This document shows, in pieces, positions 28,565 to 37,505 of a stretch of DNA of 64,000 nt (positions are counted from its first letter, which is position 1; every line of letters begins with the position of its first letter). Below the pieces are notes generated by a model, which saw nothing but the letters and a program-made list of their open reading frames with translations, had not been told where the DNA came from and made no database searches. Where the stretch lies: the NCBI RefSeq assembly GCF_000759025.1, contig NZ_JPOS01000083.1, positions 62,001-126,000 of the forward strand, written 5' to 3'. The position numbers were made by a program, and so were the translations under genes. The stretch comes from Phaeodactylibacter xiamenensis (GTDB lineage Bacteria > Bacteroidota > Bacteroidia > Chitinophagales > Saprospiraceae).

Positions 28565-31135
28565 ATGAAAAACATGCTCTTTCTTGCCGCGTTATCCCTA
28601 TGCTTGTGGGGATGCGGGCAGGATAATGACTCCGGTCCTTCCTCCTTTGACGCCAGGCATCAGCCCTCAGAGGACTTCTTCCTTAAACGCTCTTATCCGG
28701 ATGACCATTTCAACCTTAAAGGGTATGAAAAAGCCCTTTCCAAAGCCAGGGCAGCGCTGCAATTGCGGTCGGGGGCTTTTCCCGGCTTCGATCAGCCCTG
28801 GACAGTCAGAGGCCCGGGGAATCTTGGTGCCCGCATCAATACTATTGCTGTACACCCTCAGGATGATGGGACCATTTATATTGGCTTTTCCAGAGGAGGC
28901 GTTTGGAAGACCACCGATGACGGAGCCTCCTGGGCTCCCATTTTTGACGATCAGCCCTTCCTGGCTATTGGCGATATCGAAATAGACCCCACCGATCCTG
29001 AGCGCGTATACGTAGCTACCGGCGATCCGAATATCAGCTCGCACCCCGGGATAGGGGATGGCTTGTACCGAAGCGAAGACGGCGGGCAAACCTGGGAAAA
29101 GCTCGGGCTACAGGCACAACGCATCCTGCCGCGCATCCTCGTCCACCCTGATCAACCCGATATCCTAACGGTAGCGGCGATGGGGCTTCCTTTTGAACGC
29201 AATACCCAGCGTGGCATTTATCAGTCTATAGATGGTGGGGCGACGTGGACTCAAACCCTGTTCATCAGTGATCAGGCGGGCGCCATTGATTTGGTGCGCC
29301 ATCCTACCAATCCGGAGGTGCTCTATGCCAGTGGCTGGGACAGGATCCGGAGCAATACCGAGAGCCTGGTTACCGGGCCTGGCGCAAAAGTGTTCCGGTC
29401 TACCGATGGCGGACTGACCTGGGAAATGCTCTCCGGAGGGCTCCCTATGGAACCTACCGGACGAGTGGGGCTGGCCGTTACCCCTGCCGCGCCCGAAAAT
29501 ATCTATGCCATGTACGTAGGACTGAATAGCCAGTTGCAAGGCATTTATAAATCGGAAGACGAAGGGGATACGTGGAGCCTGATTACCGAAAATTTGGGCA
29601 TCAATGGCTTGCCTACAGACGCTCTGGGAGGCTTTGGCTGGTACTTTGGCAAGCTCCGGGTAAGCCCGGTTTCCGAAGACGATATCTTTCTGCTTGGCGT
29701 AGACCTGTGGCGGTCGCCGGATGGTGGCGCAAACTGGGCGATGGCGTCCCCTCCCTGGTTTATCTACGAAGTCCATGCCGATAAGCACGACCTGGTGTTT
29801 GACAGTCAGGAAAATATCCTGCTGGCTACCGATGGTGGGCTGTACCGTTCGGATTACAGCGCCCTTAACTGGGAAGATATGGAACGTATACCCACCAGTC
29901 AGTACTACCGGATAGCCTGGAACCCTCACCGGCCCGATTGGGTGTACGGCGGGGCTCAGGACAATGGAACGTCTGGTGGGCCCAATCTCGAATTCGAATG
30001 GCCCCGCATTTACGGTGGTGATGGCTTTCAGACGGCTTTCCGTCCGGATTTGCCGCAGGTGATTTACGCAGAGACTCAAAGAGGGAACATCGTGGGCTCT
30101 TCTGACGAAGGGCAGTCCTGGTTTAGTGCCACTGAAGGGATTATCCCTACTGACCGCCGGGACTGGGATATGCCTTACATCATCAGTCCTCATGATCCGG
30201 ATGTGATGTACACCGGCACCTTCAGGGTTTACCAAAGTACGGCTGGCGTTGTTCCGCAGTGGGCCCCCATAAGTGAAGACCTGACAGATGGATTGATGCT
30301 CCATCCCCGCTATCATGCTATCACGAGCATTCAGGAGTCGGCGGTGGTTGAAGGGCGATTGTATGTGGGCACAGTAGACGCCAACGTCTGGCGTTCTGAT
30401 GATGCCGGTGGGCAGTGGGCCAACATCAGCGCCGGGCTTCCGGAGCGTTATGTAACGAGTGTGAAGCCCTCCCCTGATTTCGAAGACTACGTTTATGCGG
30501 CTCATTCCGGCTACAAGGACAATGATTTCATCCCTCACCTGCACCGGAGCACGGATGCCGGGCAAACCTGGGAAGATATTTCCGGAGACCTGCCGCCTTT
30601 GGCCGTCAATGACGTATACATTTTGCCGGGTCATCAGGATTCTATCCTTTTCGCAGGTACTGACGGAGGGGTGTATGGCACTATGAATGCCGGTATGCAG
30701 TGGGAGAGGCTTGGGGCCGATCTTCCATTCGTTCCGGTATACGACTTGGAATACGACAGCATCAACAACCGCTTGCTGGTGGGGACATTTGCCCGCTCTA
30801 TTCTTTCCTATCCGCTTGACTCCCTGATTATTGAACAGGAAATGGAAGACACCACGGTGGTTCAGGTTAATGAACTGGAACTTCAATCTGCACTGGAAGC
30901 TCATCCGAATCCGGCCACGGCATTTGTCAACCTTTCTTTCTCAAATATTTATCCCGGGCGGGCCTATGAAATTGCTATTCTGAATGCTAGCGGGCAGCTG
31001 GTAGAGTTGATGAAAGGGCAGCAGCAGGGTAGGGCTGTTCATCAGATTGACATTCAAAGCTGGCCTGCCGGCTGGTACGTCGCAAAAGTGAAAATGCACC
31101 AACAGATCCATCAGGTCAAATTTCTGAAGCAATAG
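28565..31135 (+). CDS. VPS10/sortilin-like BNR-repeat protein with lipobox and T9SS tail
   Basis: About 856 residues. Repeated Asp-box/BNR motifs (GVWKTTDDGASWAPIF, LYRSEDGGQTWEKL, VFRSTDGGLTWEML, LHRSTDAGQTWEDIS) predict one or two large beta-propellers of the VPS10/sialidase-like type. It ends with a type A T9SS sorting domain (EAHPNPATAFVNLSF, AILNASGQLVELM, PAGWYVAKV). The N-terminus (MKNMLFLAALSLCLWGCGQ) looks like a lipoprotein signal with lipobox LWGC, which is unusual together with a T9SS tail. ATG 28565 is preferred over the open frame at 28478, which lacks a signal. The ligand is unknown. Confidence 0.83.
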   Translation: MKNMLFLAALSLCLWGCGQDNDSGPSSFDARHQPSEDFFLKRSYPDDHFNLKGYEKALSKARAALQLRSGAFPGFDQPWTVRGPGNLGARINTIAVHPQDDGTIYIGFSRGGVWKTTDDGASWAPIFDDQPFLAIGDIEIDPTDPERVYVATGDPNISSHPGIGDGLYRSEDGGQTWEKLGLQAQRILPRILVHPDQPDILTVAAMGLPFERNTQRGIYQSIDGGATWTQTLFISDQAGAIDLVRHPTNPEVLYASGWDRIRSNTESLVTGPGAKVFRSTDGGLTWEMLSGGLPMEPTGRVGLAVTPAAPENIYAMYVGLNSQLQGIYKSEDEGDTWSLITENLGINGLPTDALGGFGWYFGKLRVSPVSEDDIFLLGVDLWRSPDGGANWAMASPPWFIYEVHADKHDLVFDSQENILLATDGGLYRSDYSALNWEDMERIPTSQYYRIAWNPHRPDWVYGGAQDNGTSGGPNLEFEWPRIYGGDGFQTAFRPDLPQVIYAETQRGNIVGSSDEGQSWFSATEGIIPTDRRDWDMPYIISPHDPDVMYTGTFRVYQSTAGVVPQWAPISEDLTDGLMLHPRYHAITSIQESAVVEGRLYVGTVDANVWRSDDAGGQWANISAGLPERYVTSVKPSPDFEDYVYAAHSGYKDNDFIPHLHRSTDAGQTWEDISGDLPPLAVNDVYILPGHQDSILFAGTDGGVYGTMNAGMQWERLGADLPFVPVYDLEYDSINNRLLVGTFARSILSYPLDSLIIEQEMEDTTVVQVNELELQSALEAHPNPATAFVNLSFSNIYPGRAYEIAILNASGQLVELMKGQQQGRAVHQIDIQSWPAGWYVAKVKMHQQIHQVKFLKQ

Positions 31136-31145
31136 TATGAAGCAG

Positions 31146-31178
31146 ACAGGGCTTCGATGGTCATCATCGAAGCCCTGT
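31146..31178. terminator. Bidirectional hairpin terminator
   Basis: Perfect 14-base inverted repeat ACAGGGCTTCGATG / CATCGAAGCCCTGT with a 5-base loop, between the BNR-repeat gene and the convergent TIR-TPR-SDR gene. Confidence 0.8.
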
Positions 31179-31203
31179 AACTCATTTCCAATTATTTAGG
31201 CGT

Positions 31204-33885
31204 TTACTCCTCTTCTTCATACCGGTCTCTGCCGGAACGATCGATGATCGTACTGCTGGCTTGCTGCGTACCCTGCAGGACCACATCAAGAATATTGACA
31301 TGTGCCGGCTGGTTAACGATGAAATAGATGGATTCTGCCACATCATGGCTGGCCAGAGGCTTAAAGTCCTCATAGATACGAGCACGGCTTTCGTCCCCAT
31401 CGAAGCGAACGAGAGCAAACTCCGTTTCTTCCACATGAGCAGGGCTCACCATACCTACACGCACACCGTGCTTGTGCAAATCCATACGCATAGCTTTTGT
31501 CAGGCCATCCACACCAAACTTAGTAGCGTTGTAGACATTTCCGTTGGGGTAGGCTTCCTTACCTGCCGTTGAGCAGACATTTATGATGTGCCCTGTGCCG
31601 CGTGCGACCATACCCGGAGCCACGAGGCGCGTCATATACAGCAGCCCCTTTAGGTTCGTATCGATCATCTCTTCCCAGTGGCGGAGCTCCCCTTCATGCA
31701 CAGGAGCCAGCCCTTTAGCTTTCCCGGCATTATTGATAAGGATATCAATCTCTGCCCATTGCCCGCTCAGTTGATGGAGTGCGGCTTCACATTCCTGCTC
31801 GCTGCGTACATCAAAAGTCAGGGGCATTACTTCTGCTTCAAATTGCTCCGTAAGCTGTGAGCGGAAGAGGTCCAGGCGTTCCCTGCGCCGTCCGGTGATA
31901 ATTACGCGATAGCCTTTTTCTGCAAACAGAGAAGCTGTTGCCTTGCCGATACCGGAAGTCGCCCCGGTTATCAAGACGGTCTGATCGACCTTTGGGCGGG
32001 GTGGGGGCGGGGGGGTAGCCGGGCGGGCAGCGAGCTGCCCCTCTAGGTCATTGACCGTTTCTTCTTTTTCCCGGAGCAACTGTTCGAGTTGTACAATACT
32101 GTCCTTAAGTGCTTCAATTGCGCTCATATTGACGGTACCTGAAGCCGATGTGGAGGTTTGCTTTTCGTGTGTATTCCCTTCTGCCTGAGCGGCGGCAATA
32201 GCAAAGGCTTCGTCATTTTCAGCCGTCTTTAGTTCCGGATTGATCTGAATAGCTTTCTGATAAGCATCTGCTGCTTTCCGGTATTCGCCCAGCTGATGGT
32301 ATACCAGTGCCATATCGTAGTACGCAAAAGGGTGGAAAGCATTGACTTTCAGGGTTTTCTTGAAATACTTCACTGCTTTTTCGGGCTTGCCAAGCGCTTC
32401 ATTCAGGAGTAGTGCATACTGGTACAGCGCATCGTAGTTGCTTCTGTCCTGCTTCGCCGCTTTCCTGAAGTATTTGGCCGCTTCGGCACGCTCCTCTTCA
32501 AAGTGAGCGGCAGTAATCATGCCCAGACGGTAGTACACATTTGGGTAATCTTCATCCACATCAAGCAGCATCAGATAATGGCTGCGGGCCGATTCAAAGT
32601 CGCCCTCCAGCTCTTCCAGTTCTCCAAGCAAAAACAGGGCATCGGTGTTTTCCGGGTCCAGCTCAATAACCGGCAACAGCTCTTCACGGGCGGAATGGTA
32701 ATCCTTGCGGGACCGGGCGAGCATCAACGCATAATGGTAGCGCAGGGTGGCATTATCAGGTTGTGCTTCAATGGCATCAGCCATAGTTTGCAGCCCATCC
32801 TCCACCTGCCCGTTGTTGAGCAGGCTTAGGGCACGCTCAATGCGGTCCTGATCCTGTATTTCGGTTGAAACTTCCTCCTCAGGACTGGTTTCTTCAGCCA
32901 CAGGCTCGAAGATTTCTTCATGATCCTGCTCACCAGATTGTTGCCAGTACTCCGAGCCATCTTCCATATCAGCAGCCTTGGATTGAGTTTCTGTCTCTTC
33001 ATCTTCCGGGCTAAACCCGGTTTCCGGTTCAGGAGTAGGAGTATCAGCGACAATATCTTCGTCTTCCTGCTCATTGGATTCAGGGGCCTCTGCAGGCACA
33101 TCCTCCACAGGTTCGTCCATTTCCGGACTGACGTTGCTTTCGCTTTGTTCCGGGTAGAGTTTGTCAATGCCCGGGATGTTGGCGATGATTTCAGGGTCGG
33201 GATCCGGCTCTGCTTCGGTTTCCACTTCAAGGGCTTCCGGCTCCGGTGCGGTGGGTTCCGGCTGCGGAACAGGAGGATTGAAGCCCGTTTTGAAGGAAGT
33301 CCAGCTGGCTTCGTCTTCTGTGAAAATGAAAAATTGCTGGTAGGCATTAGCCTTGAACTGAGGCAAGATCAGGTAGTTCATACTGCGGAGCAAGCGGAGG
33401 AATTCACCCACTTCACTCGACACTTCCCGCATTACCTTGAGGTGCGTATTGAAATGGTCTTCATCCAGCTCGTTCATCTGCCGCTTTTGTCGCCGCAGGT
33501 CCAGGTACTGGTCCTGCCAGTAGTTGATATACTGAATAATATCGCTCACCCGTTCAAAATCGGTATGTACAGCTTTTTTCTGCCCTGTAGCCGGATCTTC
33601 GGTTATGCCGTCAATGATGATCGGCAGAATATCATGCCGCTTTTCCTGCAGCAGCTTCAGCCCACGGCTCATGCATTGAGCTGATTTGAGGTAATTGTCG
33701 CTAATGAAAAGCAAAATAGGGTCTGACTGCCCAAGCAACTGATCAGTTAGGAAGTTGTTATCCGTTGACCGGTTGCAGGAATAATGGTGAAAGGTGTAAG
33801 CAGAGGCAGACAAATGTTCCTGAACTTCTGCAACAGTAGACTCATTATCAGCGCAGTAGGCCAGTGCAATACTATTCGTACTCAT
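31204..33885 (-). CDS. TIR-like / TPR / short-chain dehydrogenase fusion protein
   Basis: 893 residues, no signal peptide or membrane span. Domains: TIR-like domain, about 5-125 (IALAYCADNESTVAEVQEHL, DPILLFISDNYLKSAQCMS, RHDILPIIIDG); a highly acidic Pro/Glu-rich linker, 205-345; about five TPR repeats, 346-555 (ALFLLGELEELEGDFESAR, MALVYHQLGEYRKAADAYQ); a coiled coil, 585-620; a Pro-rich hinge; and a complete classical SDR, 635-893. The SDR has TGATSGIG (640-647), NNAG (718-721), Ser772, and YNATK (Tyr785, Lys789). Arg-rich TGRRRER after strand 2 suggests NADPH. By eye, the TIR position that holds the catalytic Glu of NADase TIRs is not Glu (SAQCMSRGL), so the TIR part may be a scaffold. 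ATG 33885 is chosen over an unlikely upstream extension. Substrate unknown. Confidence 0.85.
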   Translation of the reverse strand: MSTNSIALAYCADNESTVAEVQEHLSASAYTFHHYSCNRSTDNNFLTDQLLGQSDPILLFISDNYLKSAQCMSRGLKLLQEKRHDILPIIIDGITEDPATGQKKAVHTDFERVSDIIQYINYWQDQYLDLRRQKRQMNELDEDHFNTHLKVMREVSSEVGEFLRLLRSMNYLILPQFKANAYQQFFIFTEDEASWTSFKTGFNPPVPQPEPTAPEPEALEVETEAEPDPDPEIIANIPGIDKLYPEQSESNVSPEMDEPVEDVPAEAPESNEQEDEDIVADTPTPEPETGFSPEDEETETQSKAADMEDGSEYWQQSGEQDHEEIFEPVAEETSPEEEVSTEIQDQDRIERALSLLNNGQVEDGLQTMADAIEAQPDNATLRYHYALMLARSRKDYHSAREELLPVIELDPENTDALFLLGELEELEGDFESARSHYLMLLDVDEDYPNVYYRLGMITAAHFEEERAEAAKYFRKAAKQDRSNYDALYQYALLLNEALGKPEKAVKYFKKTLKVNAFHPFAYYDMALVYHQLGEYRKAADAYQKAIQINPELKTAENDEAFAIAAAQAEGNTHEKQTSTSASGTVNMSAIEALKDSIVQLEQLLREKEETVNDLEGQLAARPATPPPPPRPKVDQTVLITGATSGIGKATASLFAEKGYRVIITGRRRERLDLFRSQLTEQFEAEVMPLTFDVRSEQECEAALHQLSGQWAEIDILINNAGKAKGLAPVHEGELRHWEEMIDTNLKGLLYMTRLVAPGMVARGTGHIINVCSTAGKEAYPNGNVYNATKFGVDGLTKAMRMDLHKHGVRVGMVSPAHVEETEFALVRFDGDESRARIYEDFKPLASHDVAESIYFIVNQPAHVNILDVVLQGTQQASSTIIDRSGRDRYEEEE

Positions 33886-33993
33886 GATTGTTGATGATTT
33901 TTGGGTGTTATGCTTAGCAGTTTGACGGACCTGCCTGCCTGGCCGTGGCTTCACGGGCAGACAGGAATAAATGATACAATTTTTCTCTGTTAC

Positions 33994-35337
33994 TCACTCC
34001 AGCAGGCTAGCTATAAATGTATTAAATTCTTTTCTGAAATCCACATAGGCAGAGGTAGCAGGGCCATTGAAACCGGTATGTATACGCTCTACTTCTCCGT
34101 TTTTGTTGATGATAATCATCGTGGGATAGGCAATGACCTCGGAGAGCATCGGTAGTGCTGCTGCCGCTGCTAATTTGTCAGCAGGCCCGGCGAGTGCGAT
34201 CTCGTACCCCGGATTGAGATGGTCTTTAAAACGCCGGATGGCCGCCATAGCCTTTTCCGGGTCTTCGTAGCGTTCAAAAGCAAGGCCGATAACCTCCAGG
34301 TCAGCCTGCGGATGGTTTTCCAGGTATGCTTTCAGGAATTCCGTTTCGTCCCGGCAGTTGGGGCACCAGGTCCCAAGCAATTGTACAATGACCACCTTGC
34401 CCTCATACCGGGCATCCGGGAACCGTAGGGTGTCGCCGGAAGGGGTAGGGAAGGCAAATTCAAGAGTGGAGTAGCCTGCTTTGAGCCCGGTCAGGCTGTC
34501 GGGGTCGGCCAAGGTCGCCTCTGAATCTTTTTTTGCCGTCCAAAGGGTCTGAAAGTGCTTACCGGAACGGAAAGAGCCCAACAAACTGCCATCTTCCCGG
34601 ATCCGGGCTTCAAACATAAAGGCATGAGCCCCGTCAAAACAGCTGAGGTAGACTTTGTCAGCCTGTACACTACCTTCCAAAAAGCGGTAATCGCCCGTTT
34701 CGGTCATAAAAGTGCCGGTCAAAGCATTCCCATCCTGCTTTAGCTCAGCAACAGCGGGGTACTGCTCGCTTTCACCTCCCTCCACGCCAAAGGTAACTGC
34801 CCACTTGCCGCTCAGGTCCGTTTTGGGCGTTTTGCGCAGCGTGGTGAAACGATGCCCTTTGCCGTGATAGCCCTTGAAGGGGATACGATAGTCCTCGCCC
34901 CGGTTGTTGACGATCCATTCGCCCTCCATGACATCTTCTTCATAGATGGCTTCGATGCGGGAATCATAGACCGGGAAATTGATCACGATGGTATCTTTTG
35001 CAGTAGACCGGTCCAGCCCAATTGTAATATCATCTACCCGGAACCGCTCCGCTCCGTTGATCAGCTCGATGTAGAAGTCGGTGTCATTGGTATACACGAC
35101 TTCAAAATTGAAGGGCAGTTCGCCATTGGTCACTTCTTCGAATTCCAGGTTGAGCTTTTCCGGCAGTGGCTCTCCATCGGGATTAGGGGTTACCAGGTTG
35201 GGCTCCAACTCCAGTACACCACGCCATGGGCCGGGAGGCAATGCCGAAAATTCGTTTTCGACAACGATACAGCCAGTCTGCTGGAATAGCGAAGCGGCAA
35301 GCAAAAGCACAGCGATGAGCCGGAAAGCGTTGTTCAT
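33994..35337 (-). CDS. TlpA-like thiol-disulfide lipoprotein with DUF-type N-terminal region
   Basis: Lipoprotein (lipobox QQTGC) of about 447 residues. The N-terminal 290 residues are beta-rich, with a lipocalin-like stretch (GKWAVTFGVEG, NALTGTFMTETGDYRFLEG). The C-terminal 150 residues are a TlpA-type thioredoxin domain with YEGKVVIVQLLGTWCPNCRDE, so the site is WCPNC. It is the usual Bacteroidota arrangement for a periplasmic reductant acting on cytochromes or oxidised thiols. The cis-Pro strand YPTMIIINKNGEV is present. ATG 35337 gives the signal peptide. It is 109 bases from the TIR-TPR-SDR start, in the same direction. Confidence 0.87.
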   Translation of the reverse strand: MNNAFRLIAVLLLAASLFQQTGCIVVENEFSALPPGPWRGVLELEPNLVTPNPDGEPLPEKLNLEFEEVTNGELPFNFEVVYTNDTDFYIELINGAERFRVDDITIGLDRSTAKDTIVINFPVYDSRIEAIYEEDVMEGEWIVNNRGEDYRIPFKGYHGKGHRFTTLRKTPKTDLSGKWAVTFGVEGGESEQYPAVAELKQDGNALTGTFMTETGDYRFLEGSVQADKVYLSCFDGAHAFMFEARIREDGSLLGSFRSGKHFQTLWTAKKDSEATLADPDSLTGLKAGYSTLEFAFPTPSGDTLRFPDARYEGKVVIVQLLGTWCPNCRDETEFLKAYLENHPQADLEVIGLAFERYEDPEKAMAAIRRFKDHLNPGYEIALAGPADKLAAAAALPMLSEVIAYPTMIIINKNGEVERIHTGFNGPATSAYVDFRKEFNTFIASLLE

Positions 35338-35449
35338 GCAATATTCAGATTTGCGGGTTCTAATACTATACTCCATAATCGGTCAAAAGATGCATTTTTA
35401 AGGCTCAAATGTGAATTTTTCCATTTTGTTGCCTTAAGTTTCCTCCGAT

Positions 35450-35977
35450 TTAGGATTTTGTTCCTTTAAAATGGTCTTCCTTGTACTTGAACAGCACATT
35501 GAAGCTGGTCAGGCTGCCGTAGATACGGGTGATGTACTGCTGCAGATTGACTTTTTCTTCATCGTTCAGATTGCTGCTGTTAATGCGTTGTTCCATTACG
35601 CGCAAGCGGTCGCGGACCATCACGATTTTATGGAAGAAACTCTCGATGGGCATCTCCTTGGCTTTTGCCGGATCGCCCGGCTCCAGTATGAGTTTCCCGC
35701 CTTCCCAGCGGTTGCCCAGCTCTGTGATTTCCTGTAAATCTGAAAAATTGCGCAGGACTTTGATCAGGGACTTTTCGATTTCATTGAAGGAGACCCCTTC
35801 CTCAGCCGGGACCGCATCAATGATTTCCCATTTATCGTATTCCTTACCGACCTGTTTGATGCCATAAACCATGAAGCATACATCGTAGGCCACTTTGTGC
35901 AATCGGATGACGACGCCATCACCGTAAGCCGGGTGCTTGACCCGGGAGCCAATTCCAAGCAATTGTTGTTCAGCCAT
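35450..35977 (-). CDS. Conserved cytoplasmic protein with KOW/CarD-like N-terminus
   Basis: 175 residues. The first 50 (LGIGSRVKHPAYGDGVVIRL) look like a small beta-barrel of the CarD/Tudor/KOW kind; the rest is helical and charged (ESFFHKIVMVRDRLRVMEQRI). No enzyme motif is seen. I recall similar proteins in Bacteroidota only as hypotheticals. The start lies 12 bases after the end of the upstream dicarboxylate symporter gene, so the two are probably co-transcribed. Confidence 0.72.
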   Translation of the reverse strand: MAEQQLLGIGSRVKHPAYGDGVVIRLHKVAYDVCFMVYGIKQVGKEYDKWEIIDAVPAEEGVSFNEIEKSLIKVLRNFSDLQEITELGNRWEGGKLILEPGDPAKAKEMPIESFFHKIVMVRDRLRVMEQRINSSNLNDEEKVNLQQYITRIYGSLTSFNVLFKYKEDHFKGTKS

Positions 35978-35989
35978 GGGTATTTAGAA

Positions 35990-37423
35990 TTATACAGTTT
36001 CAAGTTCTTCCAGCCGTTTCACATCCAGTTCGCCTTCCGTTTGGGCAATCAGGGTGGAAACTGTTGCATCTCCGGTCACATTTACCACCGTCCGGCACAT
36101 ATCCAGGATGCGGTCCACCGGAAAGATGATTGCAATCCATGCGGGATTAAGCCCTACGGACTGCAGCACCACGATCATCATAACCAGCCCTGCACTCGGT
36201 ACTGCGGCTGAGCCTATGGAAGCCAGCGTGGCGGTGAGCACGATCGTCAGTTGCTGCCCCAGGGTAAGGTCTACCAGGTGCATCTGCGCCAAAAAGACCA
36301 CCGCAATAGCCTGGTAAAGGCTCGTGCCATCCATATTAACGGTTGCGCCAATGGGCAGTACGAAGTTGGTGACATTTTGGGAGACTCCGATGTTGTCCCG
36401 GACACATTCCATCGTCACGGGTAGCGTTGCCGCACTGGAGCTCGTTGAAAAAGCCAGAAACTGCGCCGGGCTAATTCGCCGGAAGAAACCGCTGTAGGAT
36501 AATTTCTTCACAAAGAAGGAAGCAACCAGAGGGTAAAAGATAAAGATCATAAACAGAAGACCGATCAGTACGGCTATGGAATAACTGAGCAGGCCTTTAA
36601 AGATTTCGATAACCTCTGCCGGCGTACTGGCCATTTTGGAAATCACCCCTGCCATAAGAGCAAAAACGAAAAATGGGGCGGCCTCCATCACCACTTCCAC
36701 CATTTTGAGGAAGACTTCATTGACTCCATCTATTAGCTGTCGTACCGGTTGTGCCTTTTCCTGAGGGATGAGCAACAACATAATGCCAAAGAAAATCCCA
36801 AAGAAGATAACTTGCAGCATTCGGCCTGAATCGGTCAGTGCTGCGAAGATGTTATCGGGCACAAAGTCCACCAAAAACTGCAGCGGGCCGGCTTCTTTAA
36901 ATTGCTCAGCGGCTTTCATCCGGGCTTCTACGCCTTCGTCGCTCATTTCAGTTTTCATGGCAGCTTCTGCCTCAGCAACGAGATCCGCATACTCTGGCTT
37001 GGAAAGGTAGCGCTCTCCGTCCAGTATACGTCCACCGGGGGTGCTTTCTGCCCATAATTCGTACTTGAGCCGGTTCTTGACCCGCTGCCCTTCATCGATG
37101 TAGTCACCTGGCTGGAACAGGTTGACGACCACCAGACCTACGGTAACCGCTGCTACCGTGGTAACAACATAGGCCACCAGGGTCTTTGCCCCCATTCTGC
37201 CCAGCTTTGCAGGATCAGGAAGCCCTGCGACGCCGCCAATGATGGAAAACAATACCAGTGGTACAGCGATAAATTTCAACAAGCGGATAAATATGGTGCC
37301 AAAGGGGTCAATCCAGTTTTGTGTAAAACTATTCCATCCCAGTGAACTGGAAACGAGAGAGTAAATGATACCGGCAATAAGACCGATGATGATTTTCCAG
37401 TGCAGCGGTAAATTTTTTATCAT
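35990..37423 (-). CDS. Dicarboxylate/amino acid:cation symporter (DAACS family)
   Basis: GltP/DctA-type inner-membrane transporter for glutamate, aspartate or C4-dicarboxylates, driven by sodium or protons. Seen: the serine-rich re-entrant loop FSTSSSAATLPVTMEC, the LPIGATVNMDGTSLYQA segment, and SIGSAAVPSAGLVMM. A hydrophilic insert of about 80 residues lies between early membrane helices (around 110-190), which is longer than in E. coli GltP. Divergent from hemE. Confidence 0.92.
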   Translation of the reverse strand: MIKNLPLHWKIIIGLIAGIIYSLVSSSLGWNSFTQNWIDPFGTIFIRLLKFIAVPLVLFSIIGGVAGLPDPAKLGRMGAKTLVAYVVTTVAAVTVGLVVVNLFQPGDYIDEGQRVKNRLKYELWAESTPGGRILDGERYLSKPEYADLVAEAEAAMKTEMSDEGVEARMKAAEQFKEAGPLQFLVDFVPDNIFAALTDSGRMLQVIFFGIFFGIMLLLIPQEKAQPVRQLIDGVNEVFLKMVEVVMEAAPFFVFALMAGVISKMASTPAEVIEIFKGLLSYSIAVLIGLLFMIFIFYPLVASFFVKKLSYSGFFRRISPAQFLAFSTSSSAATLPVTMECVRDNIGVSQNVTNFVLPIGATVNMDGTSLYQAIAVVFLAQMHLVDLTLGQQLTIVLTATLASIGSAAVPSAGLVMMIVVLQSVGLNPAWIAIIFPVDRILDMCRTVVNVTGDATVSTLIAQTEGELDVKRLEELETV

Positions 37424-37493
37424 AATCGTGTAAGGTCAGGTAGTTGAAGCCCCCAAATTAGACATTTTATAGCAAGCAAAATAAAAATTTGGC

Positions 37494-37501
37494 TAAGTTT
37501 G
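37494..37501 (+). promoter_or_regulatory. hemE -7 promoter box, implying a near-leaderless mRNA
   Basis: TAAGTTTG matches TAnnTTTG. It ends only 4 bases before the hemE ATG at 37506, so transcription would start at or next to the start codon. No strong -33 element is seen. Confidence 0.5.
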
Positions 37502-37505
37502 CCGC

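Noticed and set aside
31204-33885. An antiphage TIR defence operon
   Set aside because: The neighbours are a BNR-repeat exported protein and a TlpA-like lipoprotein. No effector pairs, nucleases or defence genes accompany it, and the TIR catalytic Glu seems absent.
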